Source of the DNA: Shewanella morhuae
GTDB lineage: Bacteria > Pseudomonadota > Gammaproteobacteria > Enterobacterales > Shewanellaceae
Assembly (NCBI RefSeq): GCF_900156405.1
Contig: NZ_FTNN01000008.1
Span: 124,001-188,000 of the forward strand
Length of the DNA stretch: 64,000 bases
Direction of reading: 5' to 3'
Shown here one piece after another: positions 16,495-27,773 of this stretch (the stretch's first letter is position 1; each line of letters starts with the position of its first letter). Made by a program: the position numbers and the translations under genes. The notes under the pieces are model-generated. The model searched no databases and was not told the DNA's origin. It saw nothing but the letters and a program-made list of their open reading frames with translations.

Positions 16495-19400
16495 ATGAAG
16501 TCAGCGTATAAAGTTTTTCTCGCAGGAATGTGTTCACTTTTCTTATTTGCATGTGGTGGTGGAGGCAGTATCTCGGATGATGGCACTGGTAATGGCACTG
16601 AGCCTAAACCAAGTGTTGTGACAGTTACTCTTAGTATTTCTAATAGTGATAGTGTTTCTGTTGCGACGCCTGCTGAAGTTAAAGCAACAGTTATTGACTC
16701 CAAGACTGGTCCCCTAGCTGGCGTTGTTGTTTCATTCAAGTTAGATAATGAAGATTTAGGCTCTTTTACCCCTTCAACAGGGACGCAGTTAACGGACTCA
16801 TCTGGAGTTGCAACACTTAAACTTAATACTGCAACCTTAGCGGGGGCAGGTAATATAACGGCAAGTGTTGCGAGCGGGGCTTATATAACTAAGGGCTTTT
16901 ATTCAAAGGGAGATGGTGTTGTTCAGCCGGGAACGGGGAATAAACTTAACCTATCTCTTTTTAATGCTCAGGGACAGGCTATTACTGACATTAGTTCCGC
17001 TATACAGGGAACCGTGAGTGCAATATATACAAATAGTACCGACGAACCTCTTGCTGGTAAGGTTATTACTTTTACCTCAACATTAGGTAAATTCATACCT
17101 GAATCAGGTACCGCGCTAACTGATACAAACGGCCTAGCTACAGTAATCATCACGGCCGGAACAGTCGCTGGTGCTGGTAAAATAATTGCGAAAGTAGACG
17201 ATACAGAGTCAAAACCATTTGGATTTAATACTACAGGTGATGAGGTTGATGTTAAACCAATCGATGCATATAGCATTGCATTAATAATTACTGATTCACA
17301 AGGTCAAGAATTAAGAACGATTAGTCATGTTGTTCCTGGTACCGTAACGGCTTCGTTATTGAAAGACGGAGTACCTACCAGTTATCAAACTGTCTCATTC
17401 AATTTAACTGGCCAGGGCATATTAAATCCTTCATCAGGAACCGCTCTCACTGACTTAGCAGGTAATGCTTCGGTAACATTAGTGACTGGTACTGATGCAG
17501 GTGCTGGCACTGTAACTGTTAGTTTTTCACTTGAAAATGAAATAATCACCGATAGTTTTAATTTTGACGTCGTGGGTGATGCACCTGGTGGAAATGGCGA
17601 AGCTAATTCTTTATCAATACAGTTGACAAATAGTCAGACGAGTTTGCCAACCACGAATGTCAGTGCAGCACAACCGAGCAAGGTTACGGTTACTTTAATA
17701 GATAAAGATGCTACTCCATTGGTTGGTAAAGTGGTGAGTTTTAGTAGTACCTTAGGAAACTTCCTTCCAGCCAAAGGGACTGCTCTAACAGATACAATTG
17801 GTCGTGCTTCTATTATTTTAACCGCTGGTAGCATTGAAGGTGCTGGTGAGGTCACTGCAAGTTATGGTGCCGCGAAGGCTATTGTCGGTTTTGTTACCGC
17901 TGGTGATGATATTGATCCTGTAGAAGCAAGCCCTGAGATCAATTTTAATATATATGATTGTAATGGTGTTGCTGCTTGGGACAAAACACTAAAGAACTTT
18001 GAGGTTTGTAATCCAACCGATCGTATTACAAACGATAAACCTGGCATTATTGGTGCTAAAGTGACTCGTTCTGGCAGTACGCAAGCCCTAAAACAAGTTC
18101 TTGTTACTGCCGCGACAACATTAGGTGCTATTAGCCCTAATTCAGGTACAGCAATTACGAATGCTGAGGGTAAAGCTATTCTCGACTTGTACGCGAATAG
18201 TAACGTTGGGGCTGGCGAAGTATCCTTAAAAGTCAAAGAGACTGTATCTACAAAAGCGTTTGATATTGGTAGAGTAAATATTAGCCTCGATATAAAAACA
18301 AGTGTAGGCAATAACTCTTTACCAGCAGGTGGTTCTACTATTGTTGAAGTCACGGTTTTCAATCCTGATGGTTCATTATCGACAGGCCAACCTTTCACTA
18401 TAGAATTTTCATCAGAATGTGTTGCTGCTGGTAAAGCTGTCATTGATTCGCCGATAGTTACTAACGCTGGTAAAGGCTATTCGACCTATCGTTCAACAGG
18501 ATGTAGTGGTTTAGATACAATATCTGTTTCAGCTGTTACTGGTGGCGGCTCAGTGTCTAAGACGACTCAAATTACAGTTGATACAGTAAAAGTTGGAGCT
18601 ATTGAGTTTGTTTCTGTAACACCTAATCAGTTGGCTCTGAGTGGCACTGGTGGAATTGCAGGAGTAGGTGCACGTAGTGAGACATCTGTTGTTCAGTTCA
18701 AGTTATTAAATGAAATTGGCCAACCGGCTAGTCAGCAAAGAGTTTGTTTTGAATTGAGTACCGAAGTAGGAGGCATGACGTTATCACCATCACCTCTTGC
18801 TGAGGATTATTTGGCATGTAGCAATATGCCTCAGCCTGGAGATGCTGAGTACCCTTCAGACCTGAGTTTACCGAATAAATATGCAGTGGCTTACACGGAT
18901 GCATTTGGCCAAGTTTCTGTTACGGTAAAAGCTGGTGATATTCCTACACCTGTAAAAGTATTTGCTTTATGGTCTGGTAGTACTGGCAACGGTCATGATG
19001 CAACTATTTCTAATATTTCAGATGAGTTAGTTGTATCTACAGGACTTGCTGATAATGAGAGTTTCTCTTTATCTGCCACCATTCTTAATCCTGAAGGATG
19101 GGATCATGATAATGAACAGTCAATAATCAATGTGTTAGCTGCGGATCATTTTAACAACCTTGTACCTTCTGGTACTCGAATCAGTTTTAGAACTGAAGGC
19201 GGTGGTATTGACAGTTCATGTGTTACTGGCTCCAAAGATAATGGTGCAGGTGTATTAATACCTAATGGTGGTTGTTCTGTGACTTGGCGAAGTCAAGATT
19301 CTCGTCCTTTCAAAGGAACGACTGTGATTTGTCCTAATGGTGGATTTAATGGAATTATCACTCCGCCATGTACGGGTAATAGTTATGCTCGCTATCTTGA

Positions 19401-20136
19401 CGGTACTAATTCCGTTATTGCAGAACCACGTCCAGGTAGAACGACAATTACGGCTTACGCGATAGGTGAAGAGAGTTTTGTTGATTTAAATGGAAATGGG
19501 TTATTTGATAAAGATGAAGATTTTAGTGATTTATCTGAAGCGTTCACAGATCATAACGAAGATGGTAAATATCGAGGTTCACCATTACCAGCAGGAGCGG
19601 TTAAAGAAGAATTTATTGATTACAATGTAAGCGGTTCTTTTGATGGTGCAGATGGTAAGTATACTGGTTTACTTTGTGCGCAAGGTTCTGAGGCAAACTG
19701 TACTGATACAGGGAGTGATAATTTTAAAGCTCAGTTGAATGTATTTAGAAATCTTCCATTAGTCATGTCTGGCAGTACTCCATTCATGAGACTGGTGAAT
19801 ATAGATGCAGTAACTGGAAATATTACCCCAGTGCAACCGATTGATTTAACAGTCGATGCATCACAAACCGTTTATTTATTCCTTTCAGATTTAAACAATA
19901 ATACGCTTCCGTTTGGAACTACGATAACTGGAACAGCAGATAATGGCGTATTAAGTTCAGTGACCTCAACATATACAGTAGGACATAATACCTCTAGTAA
20001 ACCATTGCTATATCCTTTTACTATTGGTTTAGAAACATCTCCAAATAAGAAAACAATTGGACCGCTAACGATTACGGTTAAAACCCCTTTGGGTGAACCA
20101 TTAACTGTGTCTGTCAACGTGATAGATGCTGGTTGA
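16495..20136 (+). CDS. Large Ig-like-repeat surface lipoprotein
   Basis: A 1213-residue predicted lipoprotein. The signal peptide ends in the lipobox LFAC with C20, followed by GGGG. Residues about 35-475 hold at least four tandem bacterial Ig-like (Big_1/invasin type) domains, each with the pattern of a variable start, a strand such as VSFSSTLGNFLPAKGTALTD, then G-x-A and a GAG[ENT] turn. A fifth, Cys-containing repeat spans about 480-595. Later domains are less regular. Between 997 and 1053 there are three DxNxxG loops (D997-L-N-G-N-G...E1008 is a full EF-hand loop; others start at D1019 and D1042), suggesting Ca2+ binding. It probably works in adhesion or as a structural envelope protein; no enzyme domain is visible. 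The gene looks AT-richer than its neighbours. A GGGAG site precedes the ATG. Confidence 0.85.
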   Translation: MKSAYKVFLAGMCSLFLFACGGGGSISDDGTGNGTEPKPSVVTVTLSISNSDSVSVATPAEVKATVIDSKTGPLAGVVVSFKLDNEDLGSFTPSTGTQLTDSSGVATLKLNTATLAGAGNITASVASGAYITKGFYSKGDGVVQPGTGNKLNLSLFNAQGQAITDISSAIQGTVSAIYTNSTDEPLAGKVITFTSTLGKFIPESGTALTDTNGLATVIITAGTVAGAGKIIAKVDDTESKPFGFNTTGDEVDVKPIDAYSIALIITDSQGQELRTISHVVPGTVTASLLKDGVPTSYQTVSFNLTGQGILNPSSGTALTDLAGNASVTLVTGTDAGAGTVTVSFSLENEIITDSFNFDVVGDAPGGNGEANSLSIQLTNSQTSLPTTNVSAAQPSKVTVTLIDKDATPLVGKVVSFSSTLGNFLPAKGTALTDTIGRASIILTAGSIEGAGEVTASYGAAKAIVGFVTAGDDIDPVEASPEINFNIYDCNGVAAWDKTLKNFEVCNPTDRITNDKPGIIGAKVTRSGSTQALKQVLVTAATTLGAISPNSGTAITNAEGKAILDLYANSNVGAGEVSLKVKETVSTKAFDIGRVNISLDIKTSVGNNSLPAGGSTIVEVTVFNPDGSLSTGQPFTIEFSSECVAAGKAVIDSPIVTNAGKGYSTYRSTGCSGLDTISVSAVTGGGSVSKTTQITVDTVKVGAIEFVSVTPNQLALSGTGGIAGVGARSETSVVQFKLLNEIGQPASQQRVCFELSTEVGGMTLSPSPLAEDYLACSNMPQPGDAEYPSDLSLPNKYAVAYTDAFGQVSVTVKAGDIPTPVKVFALWSGSTGNGHDATISNISDELVVSTGLADNESFSLSATILNPEGWDHDNEQSIINVLAADHFNNLVPSGTRISFRTEGGGIDSSCVTGSKDNGAGVLIPNGGCSVTWRSQDSRPFKGTTVICPNGGFNGIITPPCTGNSYARYLDGTNSVIAEPRPGRTTITAYAIGEESFVDLNGNGLFDKDEDFSDLSEAFTDHNEDGKYRGSPLPAGAVKEEFIDYNVSGSFDGADGKYTGLLCAQGSEANCTDTGSDNFKAQLNVFRNLPLVMSGSTPFMRLVNIDAVTGNITPVQPIDLTVDASQTVYLFLSDLNNNTLPFGTTITGTADNGVLSSVTSTYTVGHNTSSKPLLYPFTIGLETSPNKKTIGPLTITVKTPLGEPLTVSVNVIDAG

Positions 20137-20160
20137 TGATTTACTCTAGTTAGTACAGCG

Positions 20161-20190
20161 AAAACGCCCGACTAGCATTCGGGCGTTTTT
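20161..20190. terminator. Bidirectional terminator between the Ig-like lipoprotein gene and astB
   Basis: AAAACGCCCGA and TCGGGCGTTTTT pair around a short loop, with A- and T-tracts on both sides, between convergent genes. Confidence 0.88.
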
Positions 20191-20236
20191 CTTTATTATG
20201 TTTGGTTAGTGTAAAATATAAATTGCCAGCGTTATT

Positions 20237-21571
20237 CTATCTCTGAAACTGATAAACGCTACCTAGTTTCATGATCTGAGTCAGTTCATCTAATGCGGTG
20301 CGTGATTCATTAATCAATTGCGGATCGGCTAAGTCTGCTGTGGTTAATCTGTCGCGGTAATGTTTATCCACCCAAGTATTTAAGCGCCCAAATAAGCCCT
20401 CATTCATTAATGTATGTTGATTTACTGCAGCAACTTCCATGTCATTCATCGCTACTCGTAAACGCAGGCAGGCGGGGCCGCCGCCGTTTTGCATACTCTG
20501 TTTTACGTCGAAGTAAAGCACTTGCTTAATGGGGGTGTTTAGCGTCAGTAGTTCATTCAAATAGGCAAATACTGCGGGGTTTTCTTGGCAATCTGTTGGA
20601 GCAACAATAACCATTTCGCCAGAGGGCAGCGTGATGATTTGAGTATTAAATAAATAACTTTTTACGGCATCATTAATACTGACTTTTGCAGTTGGCACTT
20701 CGATGAAATACAGTTCAGTATCAAGCTTACGTTTAATTTCATCGATTTTATGTTGTGTATTTAAGAAAGCTTGTTCATGGTAAAACAGCACATTCTGGTT
20801 ACCAACCGCAATAACATCATTATGAAATACCCCTTGGTCAATTACATCGGGGTTTTGCTGAATAAAGACACAATTATCCTCTTCAAGTTGATGTAAACGC
20901 GCCACAGCCATCGACGCTTCTAAGGTCTGTCTTGCTGGATATTTTTGTGGTTTAGGTGCACTGGGGTTGGTGGCTTCCTGCCCGTAAACAAATAGCTCTA
21001 CGCCAGCATGACCATATTCTTTACAAAGCCTTGTGTGGTTTGCCGCACCTTCATCACCGAAGCTATTATGCTCAGGTAGATGACTATGGTGATGAAAATA
21101 GTGGGGATCATTGAAAGTTGCTGTTAGTATGCGCCCCGTTGTGAGGGGCTCGATGCTGCGATGCAGCTTATCAACTAAGTTGGCTGGGGTAAAATGCAGT
21201 TTTCCGTCACGAGTGTCGGCACTCGGTGAGACTGTTGCGGCATTGGCTGTCCACATACTGGATGCACTGCAACAGGCATTAAGCAACATAGGCGCTTCTT
21301 TCGCGGCTTGTTGTATAACATTAGCATCTGAGCCAGAAAATCCAATTCGGCGCAATGTATAAAGGTCTGGGCGCTCTTGAGGGGCTAACATACCTTGAAC
21401 CATACCCATATCAGCAAGGGCTTTGGCTTTTTGTAGCCCTTGTTTCGCAGCGGCTTTGGGATTAGAGGCTAAAGCGGCGTTGCTCAGTGACGCAACATTG
21501 CCAAAAGACAATCCTGCGTAATTGTGTGTTGGTCCAACGAGTCCATCAAAATTCGCTTCAAAGTGCTTCAT
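20237..21571 (-). CDS. astB: N-succinylarginine dihydrolase
   Basis: Second enzyme of the arginine succinyltransferase (AST) pathway; hydrolyses N2-succinylarginine to succinylornithine, 2 NH3 and CO2. The 444 residues are close to the E. coli length (447). It opens with the family signature [19 protein letters not shown], has [11 protein letters not shown], and carries the catalytic cysteine in [12 protein letters not shown] near the C-terminus. Other ast genes are not nearby; the gene is alone in this window. It is divergent from topA. Confidence 0.95.
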   Translation of the reverse strand: MKHFEANFDGLVGPTHNYAGLSFGNVASLSNAALASNPKAAAKQGLQKAKALADMGMVQGMLAPQERPDLYTLRRIGFSGSDANVIQQAAKEAPMLLNACCSASSMWTANAATVSPSADTRDGKLHFTPANLVDKLHRSIEPLTTGRILTATFNDPHYFHHHSHLPEHNSFGDEGAANHTRLCKEYGHAGVELFVYGQEATNPSAPKPQKYPARQTLEASMAVARLHQLEEDNCVFIQQNPDVIDQGVFHNDVIAVGNQNVLFYHEQAFLNTQHKIDEIKRKLDTELYFIEVPTAKVSINDAVKSYLFNTQIITLPSGEMVIVAPTDCQENPAVFAYLNELLTLNTPIKQVLYFDVKQSMQNGGGPACLRLRVAMNDMEVAAVNQHTLMNEGLFGRLNTWVDKHYRDRLTTADLADPQLINESRTALDELTQIMKLGSVYQFQR

Positions 21572-21899
21572 TGCTTATCCTTGTGATAGGGAAGGTTATT
21601 ATTTGTTTAGTGTCCCTGAGGGGGCCAGTATACTGTGAAGCTTTTTGGGCGCACAAGCGCAGGTTTTTGTGCTTAAAGCAGCTTTTTGGCCATAAATGCA
21701 TAACTATTTCTTGCTTGCTGGCCAATAATGAAATATTAGTTTTTAATTACGCATATATATTTTTACATTTTTTCAACTTTGATTAAAAAGTGACTCGCTG
21801 GCACATATAAAAGAGGGATTAACTTGAAACTATTCACACAACCCTCTATATATGGTGCCAATTTCCACCTTCTTGAGATTTTTTGGCGCAAAGTAAACT
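21572..21899. other. Divergent regulatory region astB-topA
   Basis: A 328-base interval without a credible gene. It holds the topA promoter (separate entry) and AT-rich sequence at 21725-21790. No ArgR-like box could be assigned with confidence. Confidence 0.5.
21824..21852 (+). promoter_or_regulatory. Near-consensus sigma-70 promoter of topA
   Basis: TTGAAA at 21824-21829 and TATATA at 21847-21852 are separated by exactly 17 bases, ending 47 bases before the topA start. Confidence 0.7.
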
Positions 21900-24542
21900 A
21901 TGGGTAAATCGCTAGTAATTGTCGAATCACCGGCCAAAGCTAAGACTATTAATAAATATCTTGGCAAAGAATTCATCGTTAAATCGAGCGTAGGTCACAT
22001 CCGTGATTTGCCGACATCATCGACTTCCGAAGGCAATGAAAAGGTTAAATCCGCTGCCGAAGTAAAGAAAATGTCGCCAGAAGAAAAAGCTCAATATAAA
22101 AAGGTGAAAGATCAGCAAGCGCTGGTATCTCGCATGGGCGTAAATCCCGAAAAGGGATGGGCGGCCAAGTATCAAATACTTCCTGGTAAGGAAAAAGTAG
22201 TTAAAGAGTTACAGGCGCTGGCGGATTCTGCTGACACCATCTATCTCGCAACCGACTTAGACCGTGAAGGAGAAGCTATCGCCTGGCATTTGCAGGAGGT
22301 GATTGGTGGCGACCCTTCGCGGTATCAACGCGTCGTTTTTAATGAGATCACTAAAACAGCAATTCAAGATGCTTTTAGTAAACCGTCAACACTCGATACC
22401 AACATGGTTAATGCCCAGCAAGCTCGTCGCTTTTTAGACCGAGTGGTGGGTTTTATGGTGTCACCTTTGTTGTGGAAAAAAGTCGCCCGCGGCTTATCTG
22501 CAGGACGAGTGCAATCGGTAGCTGTTCGCTTAGTGGTTGAACGCGAAAGTGAAATTAAAGCCTTTGTGCCAGAAGAGTTCTGGGATGTCCATGCTGAGCT
22601 CAGCACGCCCGCTCAAGAAGCCTTGCGGATGGAAGTGGTTAAGCATTTAGATGCTGCCTTTAACCCTGTCAATGAACAACAAGCAATGGCCGCGGTTCAA
22701 GCGTTATCAGCAGCAAGTTACACAGTGCTTGCCCGTGAAGATAAAGCGACCCAAAGTAAACCATCAGCTCCTTTTATTACCTCTACATTACAACAGGCTG
22801 CGAGTACACGTCTTGGTTTTGGTGTGAAGAAAACCATGATGATGGCCCAGCGACTTTATGAAGCTGGTCATATCACGTACATGCGTACTGACTCGACTAA
22901 TTTAAGTCAAGAGGCGGTAGAGAACCTACGTGAGATGATTGCCAAAGAGTTTGGTGATAAGTATCTCCCTGCAGAGCCTATTCGTTATGGTTCTAAAGAA
23001 GGTGCACAAGAAGCTCACGAAGCGATTCGTCCATCTAATGTGCATGTGCAAGCTGCCACATTATCAGACATGGAACGTGATGCTCAGCGTCTGTATGAGT
23101 TGATTTGGCGCCAGTTTGTGTCGTGTCAGATGACACCAGCGCAATATGATGCAACTAAGTTAACTGTAAAAGCGGGTGACTATGAGCTTAAAGCCACCGG
23201 ACGTACCTTACGTTTTGATGGTTGGACTCGCGTGCAAACTGCACTTAAAAAGAAAAATGAAGAAGATAGTACTTTGCCATTTGTAGCACAAGGCGATGTA
23301 TTAGCATTAAAAGAGTTGCAGCCTAAGCAGCACTTTACTAAGCCGCCAGCACGATACAGCGAAGCGTCTTTAGTGAAAGAATTAGAAAAACGTGGTATTG
23401 GCCGCCCATCGACCTACGCAACAATTATTTCAACTATTCAAGACCGTGGTTATGTGAAGGTTGAAAATCGTCGTTTCTATGCTGAAAAAATGGGTGAAAT
23501 AGTCAGTGAACGTTTAGTCAGTAGTTTTGCTGATTTAATGAGCTATGATTTTACCGCCAGTATGGAGCAAACATTAGATGATGTGGCTCGCGGTGAACTC
23601 GATTGGAAGAAAGTTCTTGATGGTTTCTATGCCGATTTTACTAAGCAATTAGAAAAAGCAGAGCTCGATCCTGAAGAAGGCGGCATGCGTCTTAACCAAA
23701 TGGTGATGACGGATATTAAATGCCCCACTTGTGGTCGTCCAATGGGTATTCGCACCGGTACAACGGGTGTGTTCCTCGGTTGTTCTGGTTACGAGCTACC
23801 ACCAAAAGAGCGCTGTAAAACGACGATGAATTTAACGCCTGGCGTTGAGGCTATTAGCGAAAACAGTGAAGATGCTGAAACCGATGCGCTACGTGCAAAG
23901 CATCGTTGTAGTATCTGTGGCACGGCGATGGATAGTTACCTGATTGATGAGAAGCGTAAGCTACATGTCTGTGGTAATAACCCTCTTTGTGAAGGCTATG
24001 AAGTCGAAGAAGGCCAATTTAAGATAAAAGGTTACGAAGGCCCGCTGATTGAGTGCGATCGCTGTAGTAGCAATATGGAGCTTAAAAATGGTCGTTTTGG
24101 TAAGTACTTTGGATGCACGAATAGCGAATGTAAAAATACCCGTAAATTATTAAAGAACGGTGAAGCTGCGCCACCAAAAGAAGATCCTATCTATTTGCCA
24201 GATCTTAAATGCACTAAGTCTGATGCCCATTTTGTGTTACGTGATGGCGCGGCAGGCATTTTCTTGGCAGCCAGTACGTTCCCTAAATCACGGGAAACTC
24301 GGGCACCTCTGGTTGAAGAGCTCGTTCAATACCGTGAACTACTGTGGCCTAAGTATCAATATTTAGCCGATGCTCCTGTTACCGATGATGAGGGTAATAA
24401 GGCGGTCGTTAAGTTTAGCCGTAAGACTAAAGAGCAATATGTTGCCACTGAAGTTGACGGTAAAGCGACAGGCTGGTCCGCACATTATGTCAATGGTAAG
24501 TGGGTAAGTGAAGCAACAACGAAGAAGGCCAAGAAAAGCTAA
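21900..24542 (+). CDS. topA: DNA topoisomerase I
   Basis: Type IA topoisomerase that relaxes negative supercoils. 880 residues, similar to E. coli TopA (865). The Toprim domain opens with [19 protein letters not shown] and includes [16 protein letters not shown] (acidic DxD and upstream Glu for Mg). The active-site tyrosine is Y327 in [13 protein letters not shown]-terminal zinc ribbons follow: CPTC...CxxxxxLPPKERC, CSIC...CGNNPLC and CDRC...CTNSEC; a fourth repeat ([21 protein letters not shown]) has lost most cysteines, and a basic tail ends the protein. Single gene between its own promoter and a shared terminator. Confidence 0.97.
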   Translation: MGKSLVIVESPAKAKTINKYLGKEFIVKSSVGHIRDLPTSSTSEGNEKVKSAAEVKKMSPEEKAQYKKVKDQQALVSRMGVNPEKGWAAKYQILPGKEKVVKELQALADSADTIYLATDLDREGEAIAWHLQEVIGGDPSRYQRVVFNEITKTAIQDAFSKPSTLDTNMVNAQQARRFLDRVVGFMVSPLLWKKVARGLSAGRVQSVAVRLVVERESEIKAFVPEEFWDVHAELSTPAQEALRMEVVKHLDAAFNPVNEQQAMAAVQALSAASYTVLAREDKATQSKPSAPFITSTLQQAASTRLGFGVKKTMMMAQRLYEAGHITYMRTDSTNLSQEAVENLREMIAKEFGDKYLPAEPIRYGSKEGAQEAHEAIRPSNVHVQAATLSDMERDAQRLYELIWRQFVSCQMTPAQYDATKLTVKAGDYELKATGRTLRFDGWTRVQTALKKKNEEDSTLPFVAQGDVLALKELQPKQHFTKPPARYSEASLVKELEKRGIGRPSTYATIISTIQDRGYVKVENRRFYAEKMGEIVSERLVSSFADLMSYDFTASMEQTLDDVARGELDWKKVLDGFYADFTKQLEKAELDPEEGGMRLNQMVMTDIKCPTCGRPMGIRTGTTGVFLGCSGYELPPKERCKTTMNLTPGVEAISENSEDAETDALRAKHRCSICGTAMDSYLIDEKRKLHVCGNNPLCEGYEVEEGQFKIKGYEGPLIECDRCSSNMELKNGRFGKYFGCTNSECKNTRKLLKNGEAAPPKEDPIYLPDLKCTKSDAHFVLRDGAAGIFLAASTFPKSRETRAPLVEELVQYRELLWPKYQYLADAPVTDDEGNKAVVKFSRKTKEQYVATEVDGKATGWSAHYVNGKWVSEATTKKAKKS

Positions 24543-24567
24543 CTTCTATGAGCTCAGATTTAAAATG

Positions 24568-24600
24568 AAAAAAGCCAAGTCATGTGACTTGGCTTTTTTT
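24568..24600. terminator. Bidirectional terminator downstream of topA
   Basis: AAAAAAGCCAAGTCA and TGACTTGGCTTTTTT pair perfectly with a two-base centre; A- and T-tracts flank both sides. It can serve topA and the convergent coiled-coil protein gene. Confidence 0.88.
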
Positions 24601-24728
24601 GTAATTACGTTTTTTTATCGTTATTGTAATGATAAACAAGATTAGATTACTAACAAATGAAACACTAACTTGAGCTTGTTGACGATAGAGCGCTGATGCT
24701 TCTTATACAACCACAACATGCCAATCGA

Positions 24729-25508
24729 TCACCATTTCTTTTTCGGTTGAAACAGCATATCAATATCATCATCTTCATTTTTAGATTTCGCTACTCGGGG
24801 TTCAGATTGTTTCTGGGCGCCCATAATTTCGTCGAGTAATAGCTTGGCTTCATCTACCTTACGAGCAATAAAAGGATCATTAGGTGTCTGTGCTTTGATA
24901 GCATGTAAAGTTGCCAGAGCTTTGGTAACCATTTGTTTTGATGAGCCATATTGCTTCATGAAACTGGCAGCTCGTGCGCGAGAAAGCATTGAGTCAACGT
25001 TAATTCTGAGCTGCAAGCTATCAATGCGGCTTTCTTCCTGAGCAAAAATATTCGGATCAACTTTGCCTTTATTATGTTCAGCCCTGAGTATGGCTTTTAA
25101 CTTCTTTAAGGTTTGTACTAACGCTAAAATCTGTTTGTCATTATCTGGTAATTTAAAGTTTTCAATCGGTGGCGTTTGAGGTTGGCCAGATTGCAAAGTC
25201 GTTATTTGATTGTTGATATCGGCTAGGCGTCGTTGATAATCCGCTTGCTGCTGACCATTACTTGTTGCCGTAGCAGCTTGCAACGCATCTTGCACTCGAC
25301 GGTACAATACTAAGACGATATTGGTGCTGCAGGGCATCATACCTGTGTTTGATAAAACAACTTCTGTTTCATCAATAATTGCCCTTTGGCGAGCAAATTC
25401 GGTGCGCCGCTCTGCTTCCGCACGTTCTCTCTGTTGTTGTAAAACGTTAATTCCGATAACAAGTAATAAAAGTGCACCGATAAGGATCAGAACCAAGGTG
25501 AATGACAT
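24729..25508 (-). CDS. Membrane-anchored coiled-coil protein, unknown function
   Basis: A 259-residue protein I cannot name. An N-terminal transmembrane segment (about 4-22, TLVLILIGALLLLVIGINV) is followed at once by a charged Gln/Arg/Glu-rich coiled-coil start (QQQRERAEAERR), a helical region with heptad character to about residue 230, and an acidic then basic tail (EDDDIDMLF then PKKKW). The orientation predicted from charges puts the body in the cytoplasm. Between topA and cysB, convergent with topA and divergent from cysB. It has no enzyme motif; a structural or scaffold role is only a guess. Confidence 0.7.
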   Translation of the reverse strand: MSFTLVLILIGALLLLVIGINVLQQQRERAEAERRTEFARQRAIIDETEVVLSNTGMMPCSTNIVLVLYRRVQDALQAATATSNGQQQADYQRRLADINNQITTLQSGQPQTPPIENFKLPDNDKQILALVQTLKKLKAILRAEHNKGKVDPNIFAQEESRIDSLQLRINVDSMLSRARAASFMKQYGSSKQMVTKALATLHAIKAQTPNDPFIARKVDEAKLLLDEIMGAQKQSEPRVAKSKNEDDDIDMLFQPKKKW

Positions 25509-25720
25509 AGATGTTCCATTATTTATCCAATTGAACTAATGCTACAATAAATCAATAAACTAGCATAGTTATCTTAGCCTAGGTTATCATTTCTGTCGTA
25601 TGAATCTGCAGACTTGCGCGCTATATTCCAATTTACTTTAGTTTTTACTATATACTATAACGATTGATTATAGCTGAGCTCATTTATGACTCAGTTGTTA
25701 ATGGCATTTTTCGTGGTTAG

Positions 25721-26719
<999 letters not shown>

Positions 26720-26756
26720 TAAGGTAAATATCGTTCTCGCAGTTAACAAAAATAAT

Positions 26757-26795
26757 CCATAAAAAATGCCGCTGAATAAGCGGCATTTTTTATGG
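26757..26795. terminator. Bidirectional terminator between cysB and the response regulator
   Basis: A 17-base perfect inverted repeat (CCATAAAAAATGCCGCT and its complement) with a GAATA loop, between convergent genes. Confidence 0.9.
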
Positions 26796-26887
26796 ATGGA
26801 TATTTATAATAGATTGGATATTTATGGATTGTTTTACGACAGAATAAATTCTTCGCCATCAGCTCAAGATAAAGAATTATGGCCGAG

Positions 26888-27553
26888 TTAAGAGATATCC
26901 ATTTTATCTAACATTTCCAACTGTGCCAGTGCAATAACGGCTTGTGTACGATTGCGAACGCCGAGTTTTCTAAAAATTGCAGTGGCATGTGCCTTAATTG
27001 TCGCTTCTGATACGCCTAAATCATAGGCAATTTGTTTATTCAATAAACCTTCAGCAAACATTTGCAGTACTTTATATTGTTGTGGTGTTAAGTCAGATAA
27101 TTTACTGGCCATTTTATCAACTGCATCATCTTCAATTGGAATAATTTCAGCGCCTTTGGGCAGCCAAATATCGCCGAATAATACCGCTGTGAGAGCCTCT
27201 TTAAGGGCTTCCATGGAGGACGATTTGGGGATAAATCCGCTACTACCGTAATGAATCGCACGGCTGATAGTATTAATGTCTTCGTGAGCTGAAATTACCA
27301 CAACCGGTAAGTCAGGGTAATGTGAGCGTAAATGGATAAGGGTAGAGTAGCCGTGTGAACCAGGCATTTGCAGATCCAGTAACACGAGATCGTAATTAAC
27401 ATGACGATCATCAAGTACTACTTGCAGTGCATCAGCACTGTCGGCTTCAAACCATTGTGCATGCTCAAAGGCACTTGTGAGTGCTTGACGTAGTGCATTT
27501 CTGAACAATGGATGATCATCTGCGATAATTATATTTAAGTTTTCTAGCTTCAT
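26888..27553 (-). CDS. Orphan LuxR/NarL-family response regulator
   Basis: A 221-residue two-domain response regulator. The receiver domain (about 5-125) has the acidic pocket ADDHP and phosphoacceptor D60 (LVLLDLQMPG), and K109 in GFIPKSS; the C-terminal GerE/LuxR helix-turn-helix (about 152-206) reads LTPQQYKVLQMFAEGLLNKQIA. No histidine kinase gene is adjacent. In Vibrio and Shewanella a similar orphan regulator, CrbR, works with a remote hybrid kinase CrbS to control acetyl-CoA synthetase; that this is CrbR is a suggestion from memory of family and context (next to cysB), not shown by sequence here. Confidence 0.87.
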   Translation of the reverse strand: MKLENLNIIIADDHPLFRNALRQALTSAFEHAQWFEADSADALQVVLDDRHVNYDLVLLDLQMPGSHGYSTLIHLRSHYPDLPVVVISAHEDINTISRAIHYGSSGFIPKSSSMEALKEALTAVLFGDIWLPKGAEIIPIEDDAVDKMASKLSDLTPQQYKVLQMFAEGLLNKQIAYDLGVSEATIKAHATAIFRKLGVRNRTQAVIALAQLEMLDKMDIS

Positions 27554-27773
27554 GGCTTTTATGATTATGTTCGTTGCGCGTGAAGATTGAACTCAATGTA
27601 ACAGAAAAGTAATCAAGGATCCTATTGCTTTATTCGCCAAGAAGAACAAAATTTTGATATGTTTCTGGTTGTTAGATTTCGATCGCTATATTGCTAAGCA
27701 ACATACGCAGCGTAACGTAGCCATAAAAAGCCTAGGATAACGGACTAATCTGTATCTTTATAAGGCTTAAAAA

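Noticed and set aside
17862..18443. 193-codon minus-strand frame within the Ig-like lipoprotein gene
   Set aside because: No start signal or family match; the plus-strand gene explains the region fully.
21487..21786. 99-codon plus-strand frame overlapping the start of astB
   Set aside because: Antisense to a conserved gene with no protein-like features.
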